DNA of 64,000 bases from JAAUUE01 sp943370025. GTDB lineage: Bacteria > Cyanobacteriota > Cyanobacteriia > Cyanobacteriales > JAAUUE01. The stretch's first letter is position 1. Every line of letters begins with the position of its first letter. A program made the translations under genes and the position numbers. Below, piece after piece: positions 1 through 8,923 of the stretch. The stretch covers positions 68,675-132,674 of the forward strand of contig CALRPI020000002.1 of assembly GCA_943370025.1 (NCBI GenBank), in the 5' to 3' direction. Under the pieces are notes generated by a model. The model was not told the origin of the DNA and made no database searches. It saw nothing but the letters and a program-made list of their open reading frames with translations.

Positions 1-115
1 CCCCCCGCAGCGCGGGGGGAATCCTTGCCTATCTGGCACTAACGATTTTTGTTAGTCTGTGAAGACGGACTTTGTTCTTGTCGTTGCGGTTTCAACCGCC
101 AGAAACTTTTCAGAT
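1..115. repeat. Intergenic hairpin and partial dispersed repeat
   Basis: Bases 1-19 form a short C-rich/G-rich hairpin that may be cut by the window edge. Bases 65-112 (a GGACTTTGTTCTTG stretch followed by a GCGGTTT...AACCGCCAGA hairpin and CTTTTCAGA) closely match 59468-59517, so this is a partial copy of the element annotated at 59354-59520. It lies just downstream of the glycosyltransferase gene on the minus strand. A role as transcription terminator is possible but not shown. Confidence 0.5.
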
Positions 116-1081
116 TTATTTGACTTTTTGATCCTGCTGCTGTTCAAAGCCATAGATATCTCTCACAAAGTACAAAGGTCTGCCTTTGACTTCTTGGTAA
201 ATTCTGCCCAGATATTCACCAATTACGCCTAAGGTGACTAACTGAATGCCGCCGAGAAATAGCACCGCCACCATCAGGGAAGCATAGCCGGGAACATCGA
301 TGCCGAAGATGAGAGTCCGCAGAATTAGATAAGTGGCGTAGAAAACTGCGGGGAGAGCGATCGCTAACCCGACATAACTCCAAATTTTCAAAGGCATGAA
401 GCTAAAAGAGGTGAAGCCTTCTAGGGCAAAGTTCCAGAGTTTCCAATAATTCCAGCTACTGCTACCCCGGTGGCGAGGAGGGCGATCGAACACTACGGCA
501 GTTTGTTTATAGCCCACCCAAGAAAACAAACCCTTCATAAACCGATTTCGTTCTGGCAGTTGCCGCAAAGCTTGGACTACTCGGCGATCAAGTAACCTAA
601 AATCCCCCGTGTTATCAGGAATGACAACTTCACTAATCATATTTAGTACTCGATAGAAACCAAAGGCAGTCAGTCGCTTCAGCCAAGTTTCCCCAGCCCG
701 CGATCGTCTAGTGGCATAAACCACATCGTAACCTTGCCGCCATTTCACCAACAATTCCCCAATCAATTCCGGTGGGTCTTGCAGATCCGCATCAATAATC
801 ACCACCGCTTCCCCTTGGGTATAATCCAAACCAGCACTCAGGGCAACTTCCTTGCCAAAATTCCGAGACAGATTAACTATTTTAATTTCTGGATGCTGCT
901 GGTGATAATCCACTAAGCCCTTGAGAGTATTGTCCTTGCTGCCATCATTAATACAAATAATTTCGTAGGTCAAATCTAAGTTTTGTAAGACTCCCAACAG
1001 GCGCTGAAATAGATAGTCTAAATTTTCCTGTTCATTATAGACAGGGACAATTACAGAGATTCCGATGTTACTTGAATCCAT
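116..1081 (-). CDS. GtrB/DPM1-like family 2 glycosyltransferase
   Basis: The 321-residue product is a membrane-anchored GT2 enzyme of the type that moves a sugar from a nucleotide donor to a polyprenyl phosphate on the cytoplasmic face. The N-terminal GT-A fold starts with SVIVPVYNEQEN (9-20). The metal-binding DAD is at 97-99 in DADLQDPPE, and TGDFRLLDRRV (158-168) is typical of the DPM1/GtrB group. Two transmembrane segments follow (about 233-257 and 267-290), as in GtrB-type enzymes. Full length with no sign of damage. The donor sugar cannot be read from sequence. It is followed, in its own transcription direction, only by repeats, and fits the polysaccharide theme of the window. Confidence 0.9.
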   Translation of the reverse strand: MDSSNIGISVIVPVYNEQENLDYLFQRLLGVLQNLDLTYEIICINDGSKDNTLKGLVDYHQQHPEIKIVNLSRNFGKEVALSAGLDYTQGEAVVIIDADLQDPPELIGELLVKWRQGYDVVYATRRSRAGETWLKRLTAFGFYRVLNMISEVVIPDNTGDFRLLDRRVVQALRQLPERNRFMKGLFSWVGYKQTAVVFDRPPRHRGSSSWNYWKLWNFALEGFTSFSFMPLKIWSYVGLAIALPAVFYATYLILRTLIFGIDVPGYASLMVAVLFLGGIQLVTLGVIGEYLGRIYQEVKGRPLYFVRDIYGFEQQQDQKVK

Positions 1082-1170
1082 TTATTTAGCTATTTTAGCT
1101 ATCAACCAAAAACCCCCCTTTTGAAGGGGGGCAGGGGGGATAGCCCCAGAATACTCTAGACAAAATAGAA

Positions 1171-1262
1171 CGGAGAGGGAGGGATTCGAACCCTCGGTAG
1201 GGCATTACTGTTCCTACAACAGATTAGCAATCTGCCGCTTTCGACCACTCAGCCACCTCTCC
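1171..1262 (-). tRNA. trnS-GCU: tRNA-Ser (anticodon GCU)
   Basis: The minus strand folds as a class II tRNA. The acceptor arm GGAGAGG pairs with CCTCTCC and the discriminator base is G. The D arm begins GGCTGAGTGG, the anticodon stem-loop reads CAGATTGCTAATCTG (anticodon GCU), there is a long variable arm, and the T loop GGTTCGAATCC is intact. The length of 92 nt and the long variable arm are right for serine. No CCA is encoded. It reads AGC/AGT codons. Confidence 0.97.
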
Positions 1263-1435
1263 AGATTACATTTTTGTATCTTAGCACAAGGGTAGGGATT
1301 ACTCAAGGAAGTTTTGGCGATTTTTCCCAATTGTCTAGGGGGTTAGCTGAAAAAATGGCTAGGTATAGAGTAATACGTACTTCATTCATAGGGTTTATGT
1401 AATTGCTTGATTTGTGGCAATTTTATTGTGATCGA

Positions 1436-1708
1436 TTAATTTTGTTCTCCCGGTTCAACTTGGGTAGGTTGATTAGTTTCAGCGATCGTAGCTGCGGTTG
1501 CCGCAATCGTCGCCTCCACTTCAGCCACAGGCAAATCTAAGAATAGGGCAATTTGCTCTGAGGGTAATTCCATATTAAACATTCTCAGGATTGCTAATTT
1601 TTGTGCTTCAGCCTTACCTTCAGCCTTACCTTCAGCCTCTCCTTCAGCAAAAACTTCTTGATAAAATCTGGTTTGTTTCAAGTCACTCATCATAAACATC
1701 GTCGCCAT
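1436..1708 (-). pseudogene. C-terminal fragment of an Rpn/PDDEXK-family nuclease
   Basis: The 90-residue product MATMFMMSD... contains FYQEVFAEGEAEGKAEGK and a hydrophilic tail. This matches the C-terminal region of cyanobacterial Rpn-family (recombination-promoting nuclease / putative transposase) proteins, where EGxxEGkxEG repeats follow the PD-(D/E)xK nuclease domain. No nuclease domain lies upstream. The next gene upstream (1736) is the unrelated ABC ATPase, transcribed in the same direction. A GAGGAG box lies immediately before the first ATG, a better distance from the internal Met4, so a short protein may still be made. I read it as a decayed remnant, though a stand-alone small protein is possible. 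Confidence 0.6.
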
Positions 1709-1735
1709 CTCCTCAAAGTCCTATTTTCTGGGGTG

Positions 1736-2725
1736 CTAACTACTAGGATGAATCCCTCGATGCTGTAGTTGTTGGACGAAAAATTCTTCTAGGCTAGGAC
1801 GGGCAAGATTGATTTGAATTAACTTTGCTCCCATTAAACGCAGACTCGCCAAAAATTCCTGTGGCTCTCCTTGGAGATGGCCAAACCAGAAGTCATCTTC
1901 AAAGCTGAGGTCGGGAACCCAGCGCCGAAGGACTTCTAAGTTGCCATTACTGCCCTTGACTTGATAGGTGTCAGTATTGCCAAGTAGTTCATCTAGAGCA
2001 CCTTCACAGATTAATTCCCCTCGATCGAGAATGCCAATACGATCGCAGATCTGCTCCACTTCACTGAGAACATGGCTATTAAAGAAAATCGTTTTCCCCT
2101 GAGCCTTCAAAGCCAAGATAATCTCCCGCAATTGATAGCGCCCCAAGGGATCCAGCCCCGACATGGGTTCATCTAAAAATATTAAGTCTGGATCATTAAT
2201 CAACGCCTGAGCCATACCTATTCTTTGTAGCATCCCCTTGGAATATTGGCGGAGTTGCTTTTTCTTGGCAGTAACTAAGTCTAACCCAACGAGGTTTAAT
2301 AGCTCTGGAATTCGGCGACGTTGGACAGCAGCAGGAATCTGAAATAATCCAGCGGTATACTGCAAAAACTCCCATCCCGTCAGGTAGTCGTAGAAATAGG
2401 CATTTTCTGGCAAATAACCAATTCTCTGTTTTACGTCCCTCTGTCCTAGGGGTGCTCCCAAGATTTTCCCTGTACCTCCACTGGGACGAACTATACCCAC
2501 CAAGGTTTTCAGGAGAGTGGTCTTGCCAGCCCCATTTTGTCCTAATAAGCCAAAGGTTTCTCCTTGGTACACCGTCAAAGTACAGCTTTTTAGAGATTCG
2601 ATCGCTTGATTCATAAAAAAGCCAGTGCGGTAAACCTTCCGCAATTGCTGAACCTGCACGGCGGGTACTTGGTCTGTATTCAGATTTCTTTCTTCCCCAA
2701 AGGGTAGTTCAGTTGTGGGATTCAT
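1736..2725 (-). CDS. ABC transporter ATP-binding protein (CcmA type)
   Basis: The 329-residue protein has one complete ABC ATPase domain. Walker A is GQNGAGKT (62-69), the signature is YSKGM (161-165, a variant of LSGGQ common in the CcmA/ABC-2 group), Walker B is LIFLDEP (181-187), and the switch histidine is in FFNSH (about 218). A C-terminal extension of about 90 residues ends SLEEFFVQQL, the usual tail of ABC-2 type exporters. No permease gene is adjacent, so the partner must be encoded elsewhere, and the substrate is unknown. It starts with ATG and lies 27 bp upstream of the Rpn fragment on the same strand. Confidence 0.92.
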   Translation of the reverse strand: MNPTTELPFGEERNLNTDQVPAVQVQQLRKVYRTGFFMNQAIESLKSCTLTVYQGETFGLLGQNGAGKTTLLKTLVGIVRPSGGTGKILGAPLGQRDVKQRIGYLPENAYFYDYLTGWEFLQYTAGLFQIPAAVQRRRIPELLNLVGLDLVTAKKKQLRQYSKGMLQRIGMAQALINDPDLIFLDEPMSGLDPLGRYQLREIILALKAQGKTIFFNSHVLSEVEQICDRIGILDRGELICEGALDELLGNTDTYQVKGSNGNLEVLRRWVPDLSFEDDFWFGHLQGEPQEFLASLRLMGAKLIQINLARPSLEEFFVQQLQHRGIHPSS

Positions 2726-2894
2726 ACCTAAATTGTGGCTTAATTTATAGATTAATCCTACCCCAAATCACCTCTTGTGGAATAACGGGTTGGCGGTTCT
2801 TCATGCAGTGAGGCATAAAAAATTGTAGGGGGGCAAGGCTTTGCGCCCTCAATGTGTACCGCAGCAAAACAAGAGTTGCGATATCAGCAAATGT
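2726..2894. other. Intergenic spacer
   Basis: About 170 bp between the membrane mannosyltransferase and the ABC ATPase, both on the minus strand. It includes a GTAGGGGGGCAAGGC tract. I see no gene, clear promoter or strong hairpin. Confidence 0.4.
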
Positions 2895-4238
2895 TCATGC
2901 TACCCAGAGATTGCGGGCAAACCGGAGGGCAAAGGTTGCCAGCACCAAGCCAAACCAACTGAGGATCACATAGCCCCACTTGGGGCGCTCCGAGAGCCAG
3001 AGACCGAGGGCGATCGAAAGAGAGACGATCCCGTAGCTAATTCGGTTCACCGAAATAGTGCTGCCGGAAGCAAAAATCAGCCCCAATCCACAAAAACCAT
3101 AGGTCATCACTGCCAAGCTCAATTTATGGCGGAGATGCCAGAGCAGGTAAGCCCCGCCTAGACTCATGAGAATATTAATAAAAGCATCGCCGCCCAACAG
3201 CCAAAGAACCAATCCCAAACCCAGATAGCCATAGCCTAGGTTGGTGACAGAAAAGCGGTGACGGTTGAACCAGAGGGCAATTCCGGCTAAACATACGCCG
3301 ATAAAGACGATAGGAGGGAGGGGATTCACGAGAGCTTGGGCTTTCCAGTTGTCCCAGCCGATGATGATTTCCATGAACATATGCAGCCAACCATTGCGAT
3401 CGAACCCTAGTTCTGGTCGCCAACTCCTTTGGGCAATAAAAAATGCTAGGGGTTCCCGAAATTTTACCCAGCAGAATAGGCTAAAAGCCCCGATCCCCAT
3501 GACAGTGCCGAGACTAGCGGCGATCGCTGCCAAACCTCTTTTTTCCTTGAAAGATGTCAATAACAAAGCCGGAATCAGTGCCACCCCCGTGGGACGAGTT
3601 GCCGTTGCCAAAGCCCCCCAGAAAGCCGTACTTGGGTATTTGCGACTTTCAAAACTCCACAGGGACATAGTACTGACAAATAGATATAGCCCCTCGGTGT
3701 AGATCACCGAGCCGTAGAGGGAAAGGGGACACAAAGCCAACACCGCCACAATCCATCTAGCTGCCTTTACTCCTTGCTGGGCTTTCATCCAGTAGAAGAG
3801 AGCAATCATCGTTCCCAAAAAAGCCCCATTGTTAATCAATACCGCCCCGACTCGGAATTTAACTCCCAGTAGCATTAATCCCTTTGCTAGCAGGGGATAG
3901 AGAGGGAAAAAAGCCACAGAATTGTGCTGCTTGCCATCGATCGCAAACCGATACCCTTTCTGGGCAATCTCCCGATAAAAATCACTATCCCAAGCCGCAA
4001 AAACACTCCAATCTCCATAGACTGGAGCCACATCTGGGGGTACTGGCAGCAGGGGCGCAATCCCCAGCATAATCACCAGAATGAACAATCGACTCCCAAA
4101 CCACAGGGAGAATAGGAAAAATATATCTGGATAGGAATGCCACAACTTGGCAATTTTTTGGAAGATTGAGGAGGAAGGGATAGCTTTTTCTGGTGCTAGA
4201 GGAGCGTTACTAGAAGATGATTTTTCGTCGGCAGTCAT
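2895..4238 (-). CDS. PIG-V-like polytopic membrane mannosyltransferase
   Basis: The 447-residue integral membrane protein has roughly ten or more hydrophobic helices after a Ser-rich N-terminal cytoplasmic stretch. Motifs WDSDFYREIAQKGY (about 84-97), FFPLYPLL (about 110-117) and LINNGAFLGT match the PIG-V / Gpi18-related family of GT-C glycosyltransferases, which use lipid-linked sugars at the non-cytoplasmic face. The W-D-S/G-x-F/W-Y region carries the catalytic acid in GT-C enzymes. In cyanobacteria these genes are conserved but their acceptor is not established. The gene ends 14 bp after the 190-residue gene at 4253 and is probably co-transcribed with it. Confidence 0.82.
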   Translation of the reverse strand: MTADEKSSSSNAPLAPEKAIPSSSIFQKIAKLWHSYPDIFFLFSLWFGSRLFILVIMLGIAPLLPVPPDVAPVYGDWSVFAAWDSDFYREIAQKGYRFAIDGKQHNSVAFFPLYPLLAKGLMLLGVKFRVGAVLINNGAFLGTMIALFYWMKAQQGVKAARWIVAVLALCPLSLYGSVIYTEGLYLFVSTMSLWSFESRKYPSTAFWGALATATRPTGVALIPALLLTSFKEKRGLAAIAASLGTVMGIGAFSLFCWVKFREPLAFFIAQRSWRPELGFDRNGWLHMFMEIIIGWDNWKAQALVNPLPPIVFIGVCLAGIALWFNRHRFSVTNLGYGYLGLGLVLWLLGGDAFINILMSLGGAYLLWHLRHKLSLAVMTYGFCGLGLIFASGSTISVNRISYGIVSLSIALGLWLSERPKWGYVILSWFGLVLATFALRFARNLWVA

Positions 4239-4252
4239 GTTGATGGGGTTTG

Positions 4253-4825
4253 TTAGTCAAACATTTCGGCTAGTTCTTCTGTGGAAGTACCCAAAATCCT
4301 GGCCAGACTGTTCATTTCGTTATCTGAGAAGCCGTCTCTGACTTCGGTTAATTCCTTGGCAGTTTTTCCCAAAATCCGGGCGATCGCTTGAACTTGGGTA
4401 TCTGAAACATCCTTACCGTTAAATATACCGATTAATTCCTTAGGAGAGAGACGATAGGAATTGCAAAACCTAGCAAACTCTTGGTTGCTAATATCCAGTT
4501 CTCGTTGTCTGTCGCGCAGCAGAAAGGCGATCGCTCGGCTACCATGCTCAGGACGCTTAGCATTTTCTAAGTACTTGCGCATTAACTTATTCACCTGACT
4601 AGAATTACCACCAGAGCGTTTCACGAGGTCACTACAGACCATCTGTAATGCCTTATTCAGGGTTTCGTTTTGTTCCCGCAGGGATTCAGCTTCATTGAGA
4701 GCTTCGACAATCTTGGCGGCAAATTCTTGGGTGCAATAGCCCACATCCATCTCTTCGTAAGAAATGGCAATGTAGGAGCGATAAGCATCGAATTGCAACC
4801 GTGACGATCGATTATTTTGCTTCAT
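4253..4825 (-). CDS. Conserved hypothetical protein with HTH-like C-terminal repeats
   Basis: The 190-residue protein has no membrane segment. An N-terminal stretch (about 1-60, YRSYIAISYEEMDVGYCTQEFAAKIVEALNEAE) resembles cyanobacterial families of unknown role. Residues about 100-190 contain two related helix-turn-helix-like units: DISNQEFARFCNSYRLSPKEL followed by ARILGKTAKELTEV, then ARILGTSTEELAEM. The repeated ARILGxxxxEL unit (about 149-161 and 175-187) is visible by eye. DNA or protein binding is an inference. It precedes the membrane mannosyltransferase on the same strand by 14 bp. Confidence 0.6.
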   Translation of the reverse strand: MKQNNRSSRLQFDAYRSYIAISYEEMDVGYCTQEFAAKIVEALNEAESLREQNETLNKALQMVCSDLVKRSGGNSSQVNKLMRKYLENAKRPEHGSRAIAFLLRDRQRELDISNQEFARFCNSYRLSPKELIGIFNGKDVSDTQVQAIARILGKTAKELTEVRDGFSDNEMNSLARILGTSTEELAEMFD

Positions 4826-5095
4826 AAAACCAACTGTATTAGTCCAACACCTTGATGTAAAAGCACTTTGGGTTTATTGTGCCGAAATATTACTTCCTTA
4901 GGATTCCACTGGATGCGTAAATTTTGACCTTTACCACCCTCCCTTTAACTATTTATAACTATAATCGAGAAATGGCAACTGATTAACTATCTTGATTTCA
5001 GCAATAATAGCAGTGATTGGAGCCGGAGTTTGTTTACGTAGATATACTAATGACCTTAAGTATAAATTACCTGAGCTGGAATTTCTCCTAAAATC
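4826..5095. other. Divergent intergenic promoter region
   Basis: 270 bp between divergently transcribed genes, so it must carry both promoters. It is AT-rich (for example the TAACTATTTATAACTATAAT tract near 4946-4965, a plausible -10 region). No classical operator or riboswitch could be identified. Confidence 0.35.
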
Positions 5096-7453
5096 ATGAG
5101 TGAACCAACCAATAAACTATCAAGGATAGATACCGCCTCATCTCCTCTCAAGATAGAACTCTCCCCTCAGTTAACTAACCATGAACAAACCCACGATCAG
5201 ACTTATGAACAGACCTATAACCAACCGGCTGTCATTGGTGGGGGAATGCCAGTAATTACCTACTGGGCAGCAAAAACTCTTCAGCCCAAGGGGGCATTGC
5301 TGTGGAAAACCCTGAACCATAAAAGTGCTTGTCTTTCGTGCGCTTGGGGAACTGGGGGACAAAAGGGGGGATTTCGTAACGAAGATGAGGAACCTTTACA
5401 GCGCTGTGCCAAAAGTGTGGAGGCGATCGCCTCTGAACTGATGGATGGCATTCCCCAAGATTTTTTTACTAGATATCTGATCGCTGAACTTCAGCAACTT
5501 AGCTCCCTAGAAGCCGATCGGTTGGGTCGGCTGAGTTTTCCGGTGATCCTCAGGGAGGGGAGCGATCGCTACGAAAGAATTAGTTGGGATGAAGTATATG
5601 AGTTAATGACCACGGCTTTTCAAAAACCTCCAGAGCGGTTGGCTTCCTACAGCTCTGGGCGATCGTCCAATGAAGCCGCCTATTTATTGCAACTCATGCT
5701 CCGGGCGTTGGGTTCCAATAACCTTGCCGACTGCTCTGATCTTTGTCACTCGGCTTCCACTGTGGGCTTAAAGCAAATGTTTGGTTCAGGGACTTCCATG
5801 GTTAGTCTCCAAGATATTAAACAGGCAGATTGTCTAGTCCTGATTGGTTCCAATGCCCCCGCCAATCATCCCCGCTTGCTCAATGAACTGATCCAACTCC
5901 GAGACCGGGGCGGCAAAGTAATTGTGGTGAATCCAATTCAGGAAGCTGGATTAGTTAAATTTGCCTCCCCCGCCTATCCCCTCAAATCCTTCATCCCCGG
6001 CTCAGAGATTGCCTCTGTTTATCTCCAACCCATCTCTGGCAGTGACGTGGCTTTGTTTGTGGGCATCCAAAAATCTCTATTAGATCAGGGTTTAGTTAAC
6101 CATGATTTTCTGGAAGCATATACCACTGGCTGGGAGGAAGTTTTGGAGCAGGCGGCTCATACCAGTTGGTCAGAGATTACCCAAACCTGTGGGGTGGCGC
6201 AGGAGGCGATCGCCACTGCTGCCCAAATTATCGGCACTTCCTCAAAGGTAGTCTTCGCTTGGGCTATGGGTATTACCCAGCAGAAAAATGGGGTGGATAA
6301 TGTCTATAGCATTGCCAATACCGCCCTGATTACAGGGAATGCGGGGAAACCCGGTGCCGGAACCATGCCGATCCGGGGGCATTCTAACGTGCAGGGTTTT
6401 GGCTCGATGGGGGTGACGATTCGCCTGAAGGAAGAAATTCGTCAAGCTTTAGAGAAACTCCTAGGCAAACCTCTGAGTCGAGTGCAAGGTTATGATACTA
6501 GAGCTTTGATCGAGGCGGCAGATGATCACCAAATTGATACTCTCCTGTGTTTAGGAGGCAATTTGTATGGAGCCAACCCCGACTCAACTCAAGCAAAAAG
6601 AGCCTTGAGTAATATTAATACAGTAATCTATGTCGCTACCAAACCTAATCTGGGGCATTTTCATGGCTTGGCAAAACAAAACACCCTGATCCTGCCTGTA
6701 TTTACTCGGTTTGAAAATCCCCACAAAACTACTACCGAATCTGGTAATAACTTTGTCCGCCTCAACGATCCCGGCTCATCCCACCTGACGGGCAAGCCTG
6801 ATGTAGATTTAATCTCTGAAATAGAATTACTCACAGAACTTGCCCATCGGTTACATGGAAACAGCCCCATTAATTGGCGGCAGTTGCAGGATACCCAGTA
6901 TGTCCGACAGCTAATTGCCCAAACCATTCCCGGCTATGCCGCGATCGGCGATCTTGATGTCACTAAAGTAGAATTCACTATCAGCGATCGAGTCTTCCAT
7001 ACCCCAGAATTCCCTACTCCAGACAAACGGGCAACTATGTTTCCCACCCCCCTGCCAGACTTAACTTTACCCACTTGGCAAGATTTTGGGCTACCAGAAA
7101 CCAGTCAGGGAATTATTTTGGCTCTAGGCACAGGCAGGAGCTATTCTCAACACAATACGGTGGTCTATAAAGAAGGGGATTATTATCGAGGAATGCCCCA
7201 TCGGAACTGTATCTTGATGAATCAAGCCGATGCGGAAACCAGTGGTTTATGGCAACACCAACGAGTTACCGTCCGGGGTGATGCCGGAGCTTTAGAGCAG
7301 GTGGAGATTATCTACGGAGCGATTCGCCGGGGATCCGCCTTGATGTTCTATCCCGAAGTCAATATTATTTTCACTGCTCAGATTGATCGCCGCTGTGGAA
7401 CTCCCGCCTATAAAAGAGTCCCCGTCGCCATCTACGCTCCTGTTAATGCATAA
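5096..7453 (+). CDS. FdhF/YdeP-type molybdopterin oxidoreductase
   Basis: The 785-residue protein belongs to the FdhF/YdeP branch (TIGR01701-like) of molybdopterin (bis-MGD) oxidoreductases, often labelled formate dehydrogenase alpha-like, although formate has rarely been shown as substrate. The N-terminal cysteines are ACLSCAW (C79, C82) plus C104, three as in YdeP and not the four of canonical FdhF. YSSGRSSNEAAYL (about 185-197) and ADCSDLCHSAS carry the family cofactor-binding region. GDAGALEQVEIIYGAIRRGSA near the C-terminus is the MopB_CT beta-barrel. Residues about 28-43 hold a degenerate QTxDQTYEQTYNQ repeat. No accessory fdhD, electron-transfer or transporter genes are adjacent, so the redox partner is unknown. 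The start is the ATG at 5096; an internal start is possible because the first 45 residues are low complexity. Confidence 0.88.
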   Translation: MSEPTNKLSRIDTASSPLKIELSPQLTNHEQTHDQTYEQTYNQPAVIGGGMPVITYWAAKTLQPKGALLWKTLNHKSACLSCAWGTGGQKGGFRNEDEEPLQRCAKSVEAIASELMDGIPQDFFTRYLIAELQQLSSLEADRLGRLSFPVILREGSDRYERISWDEVYELMTTAFQKPPERLASYSSGRSSNEAAYLLQLMLRALGSNNLADCSDLCHSASTVGLKQMFGSGTSMVSLQDIKQADCLVLIGSNAPANHPRLLNELIQLRDRGGKVIVVNPIQEAGLVKFASPAYPLKSFIPGSEIASVYLQPISGSDVALFVGIQKSLLDQGLVNHDFLEAYTTGWEEVLEQAAHTSWSEITQTCGVAQEAIATAAQIIGTSSKVVFAWAMGITQQKNGVDNVYSIANTALITGNAGKPGAGTMPIRGHSNVQGFGSMGVTIRLKEEIRQALEKLLGKPLSRVQGYDTRALIEAADDHQIDTLLCLGGNLYGANPDSTQAKRALSNINTVIYVATKPNLGHFHGLAKQNTLILPVFTRFENPHKTTTESGNNFVRLNDPGSSHLTGKPDVDLISEIELLTELAHRLHGNSPINWRQLQDTQYVRQLIAQTIPGYAAIGDLDVTKVEFTISDRVFHTPEFPTPDKRATMFPTPLPDLTLPTWQDFGLPETSQGIILALGTGRSYSQHNTVVYKEGDYYRGMPHRNCILMNQADAETSGLWQHQRVTVRGDAGALEQVEIIYGAIRRGSALMFYPEVNIIFTAQIDRRCGTPAYKRVPVAIYAPVNA

Positions 7454-7497
7454 GTCCTGTAGAAAATCTATGGTAGGATGCAGAAGTTTCTGGAGTT

Positions 7498-8269
7498 ATG
7501 AATTCTACTATTTTCTACCCTGATACTGATGGACAACCAATGGCAAACCGTAACCCAGCAGTTTGATTGGATCTTGATAATCGAACAAAATTTGGCTTGG
7601 ATGTATGCAAATAATCCCCAAGTATTCGTAGCCGGAGATTTAGCTTGGTACCCGGTGGCAGGAAAACCAAGAATTGTCACCACCCCTAATGTAATGGTGG
7701 TCTTTGGCAGACCCCCCGTTAAGCGTTCTTCCTATCGGCAATGGGAAGAAAAGCAGATCGCCCCTCAGGTTGTCTTTGAAATTTTGTCTCCTAGCCACAC
7801 TAGAGAAGAAATGGAGAAGAAGCTCTTGTTCTTCGATCGCTATGGTGTGGAAGAATATTATATCTATGACCCAGATAACCGAGACATGCGGGGTTGGCTC
7901 CGAGAAAATACTATAGAATCAGGTCTAGAGCCAATTATTGATCTCCAAAACTGGATTAGTCCCCGCCTAGAAATTAGCTTTGACCTATCGGGTGCAGAAT
8001 TAGTAATCTACCGCCCCGATGGCCATCGTTTTTTTAATTACTTAGAAATTTCCCAAATGCTGGAACAGGAGAAGCAGCAGGCAGAGCTAGAATCCCAACG
8101 GGCAGAATTGGCAGCTCTCCGGGCAGAACTGGAGGCACACCGATCAGAGCTAGAATCTCAAAGGATCCTAGAAGCACAGCAGAGGGCTAGGCAAGAGCAG
8201 GAGCGATCGCAATTGTTGGAGGCAGAACTCCAGCGTTACCGAGAACGCTTCGGTAATCTGCCATCCTAA
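7498..8269 (+). pseudogene. Uma2-family (DUF820) protein gene with a probable frameshift near the start
   Basis: The main reading frame (ATG at 7529, 246 residues) carries the Uma2/DUF820 PD-(D/E)xK-like domain: VFVAGDLAWYPV, VMVVFGRP, APQVVFEILSP, then EKKLLFFDRYGVEEYYIYDP. A Gln/Glu/Arg-rich coiled-coil tail follows (about 175-240). The usual cyanobacterial N-terminus of this family, similar to YPxxDGxPMA, is present in another frame from the ATG at 7498: MNSTIFYPDTDGQPMANR, then a stop at 7564-7566. That ATG has a GGAG box just upstream. Joining the two frames near 7540-7565 by a one-base shift restores a normal protein. I therefore read it as one gene with an early frameshift, either a real mutation or a sequence error. 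If the frame is correct, a shortened protein could still start at 7529. Confidence 0.75.
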
Positions 8270-8270
8270 T

Positions 8271-8465
8271 TTATCGCCCTTTGAGAGCCTTAGTAAAGTT
8301 CTGGCGATAGGATTTATTTGCCACTAGCAGAGCAGGCCAGAGAAAAGATAAGATCAGCTTATTAGGCAAATTAGGGCTGAAACTGGTTTGCTCAAATCCT
8401 CTCCAAAACCTCCAAACTCCATAGCCATAGATACCAATCAAAGCAAATAATAAGATTTTTGACAT
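8271..8465 (-). CDS. Small conserved cyanobacterial membrane protein
   Basis: The 64-residue protein MSKILLFALIGIYGYGVWRF has one N-terminal hydrophobic helix (about 3-19), and a second hydrophobic stretch (about 37-50, KLILSFLWPALLVANKSY) that could pair as a hairpin, then a basic tail ending ALKGR. A GGGAG Shine-Dalgarno lies about 8 bases before the ATG. Short proteins of this pattern (WRFWxGFE...LPNKLILSxLWPALLVANxSYRxNF) recur in cyanobacteria. The function is unknown. It converges with the Uma2 gene, with only 1 bp between the ends. Confidence 0.7.
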   Translation of the reverse strand: MSKILLFALIGIYGYGVWRFWRGFEQTSFSPNLPNKLILSFLWPALLVANKSYRQNFTKALKGR

Positions 8466-8887
8466 AAAGCAATTCTCCCGAGAACGATAGAAGAGTATTA
8501 GTGAAATTTACAGAACTTCAGAAAGTGCAAAAATTAGAGACAAATAAGATATAACAGCTTTAGAATACAAAATGAGAAGTTAATTAATAGCTATTTATCA
8601 GACCTGTTTTTTTGCACCATCGGGGTAAGCAAAAGTCAGACCTTCCAGCTACTAGATCAATAACTTCTTGCAGTTATACCTAATTATTATAGTTTATCCA
8701 TATTTCAGTTACTTCATCAAGGAGGATAGCTGTCACCAAGCAGGTTATGTTGTAAAACCCTTACGGAGTGATGGTTTTACAAGCATTTCCAACCCCTTGA
8801 TAGTTATTATCTCTGTGACAAGACTAGCTAATTTGGGGTAACTTTTTTTCTGGGTAATTTTTTTTCAGTGCAGGCTAAGGCAACACC
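8466..8887. other. Long intergenic region with a GTAAAACC hairpin
   Basis: About 420 bp with no gene. An inverted repeat GTAAAACC...GGTTTTAC lies near 8753-8780, with an 8-bp perfect stem and about 13 bases of loop. The rest is AT-rich. The promoter for the downstream fusion gene should lie here or in the tandem repeat that follows. Confidence 0.4.
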
Positions 8888-8923
8888 AACCCTATACATA
8901 ACCCTATACATAACCCTATACAT
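8888..8923 (+). repeat. Three perfect 12-bp tandem repeats upstream of the fusion gene
   Basis: The unit AACCCTATACAT occurs three times head to tail and runs directly into the AAGGAGG ribosome binding site. Because 12 is a multiple of 3, the repeat reads as ITLYITLYITLY-type codons in frame with the downstream gene and falsely lengthens its open frame upstream. Each unit contains TATACAT, which resembles a -10 element, so the array could place several -10-like boxes before the start. That is an inference. Confidence 0.75.

Noticed and set aside
2841..3702. Plus-strand open frames opposite the membrane mannosyltransferase
   Set aside because: The minus-strand gene has clear family motifs across this region; these frames are low complexity and start without a ribosome site.
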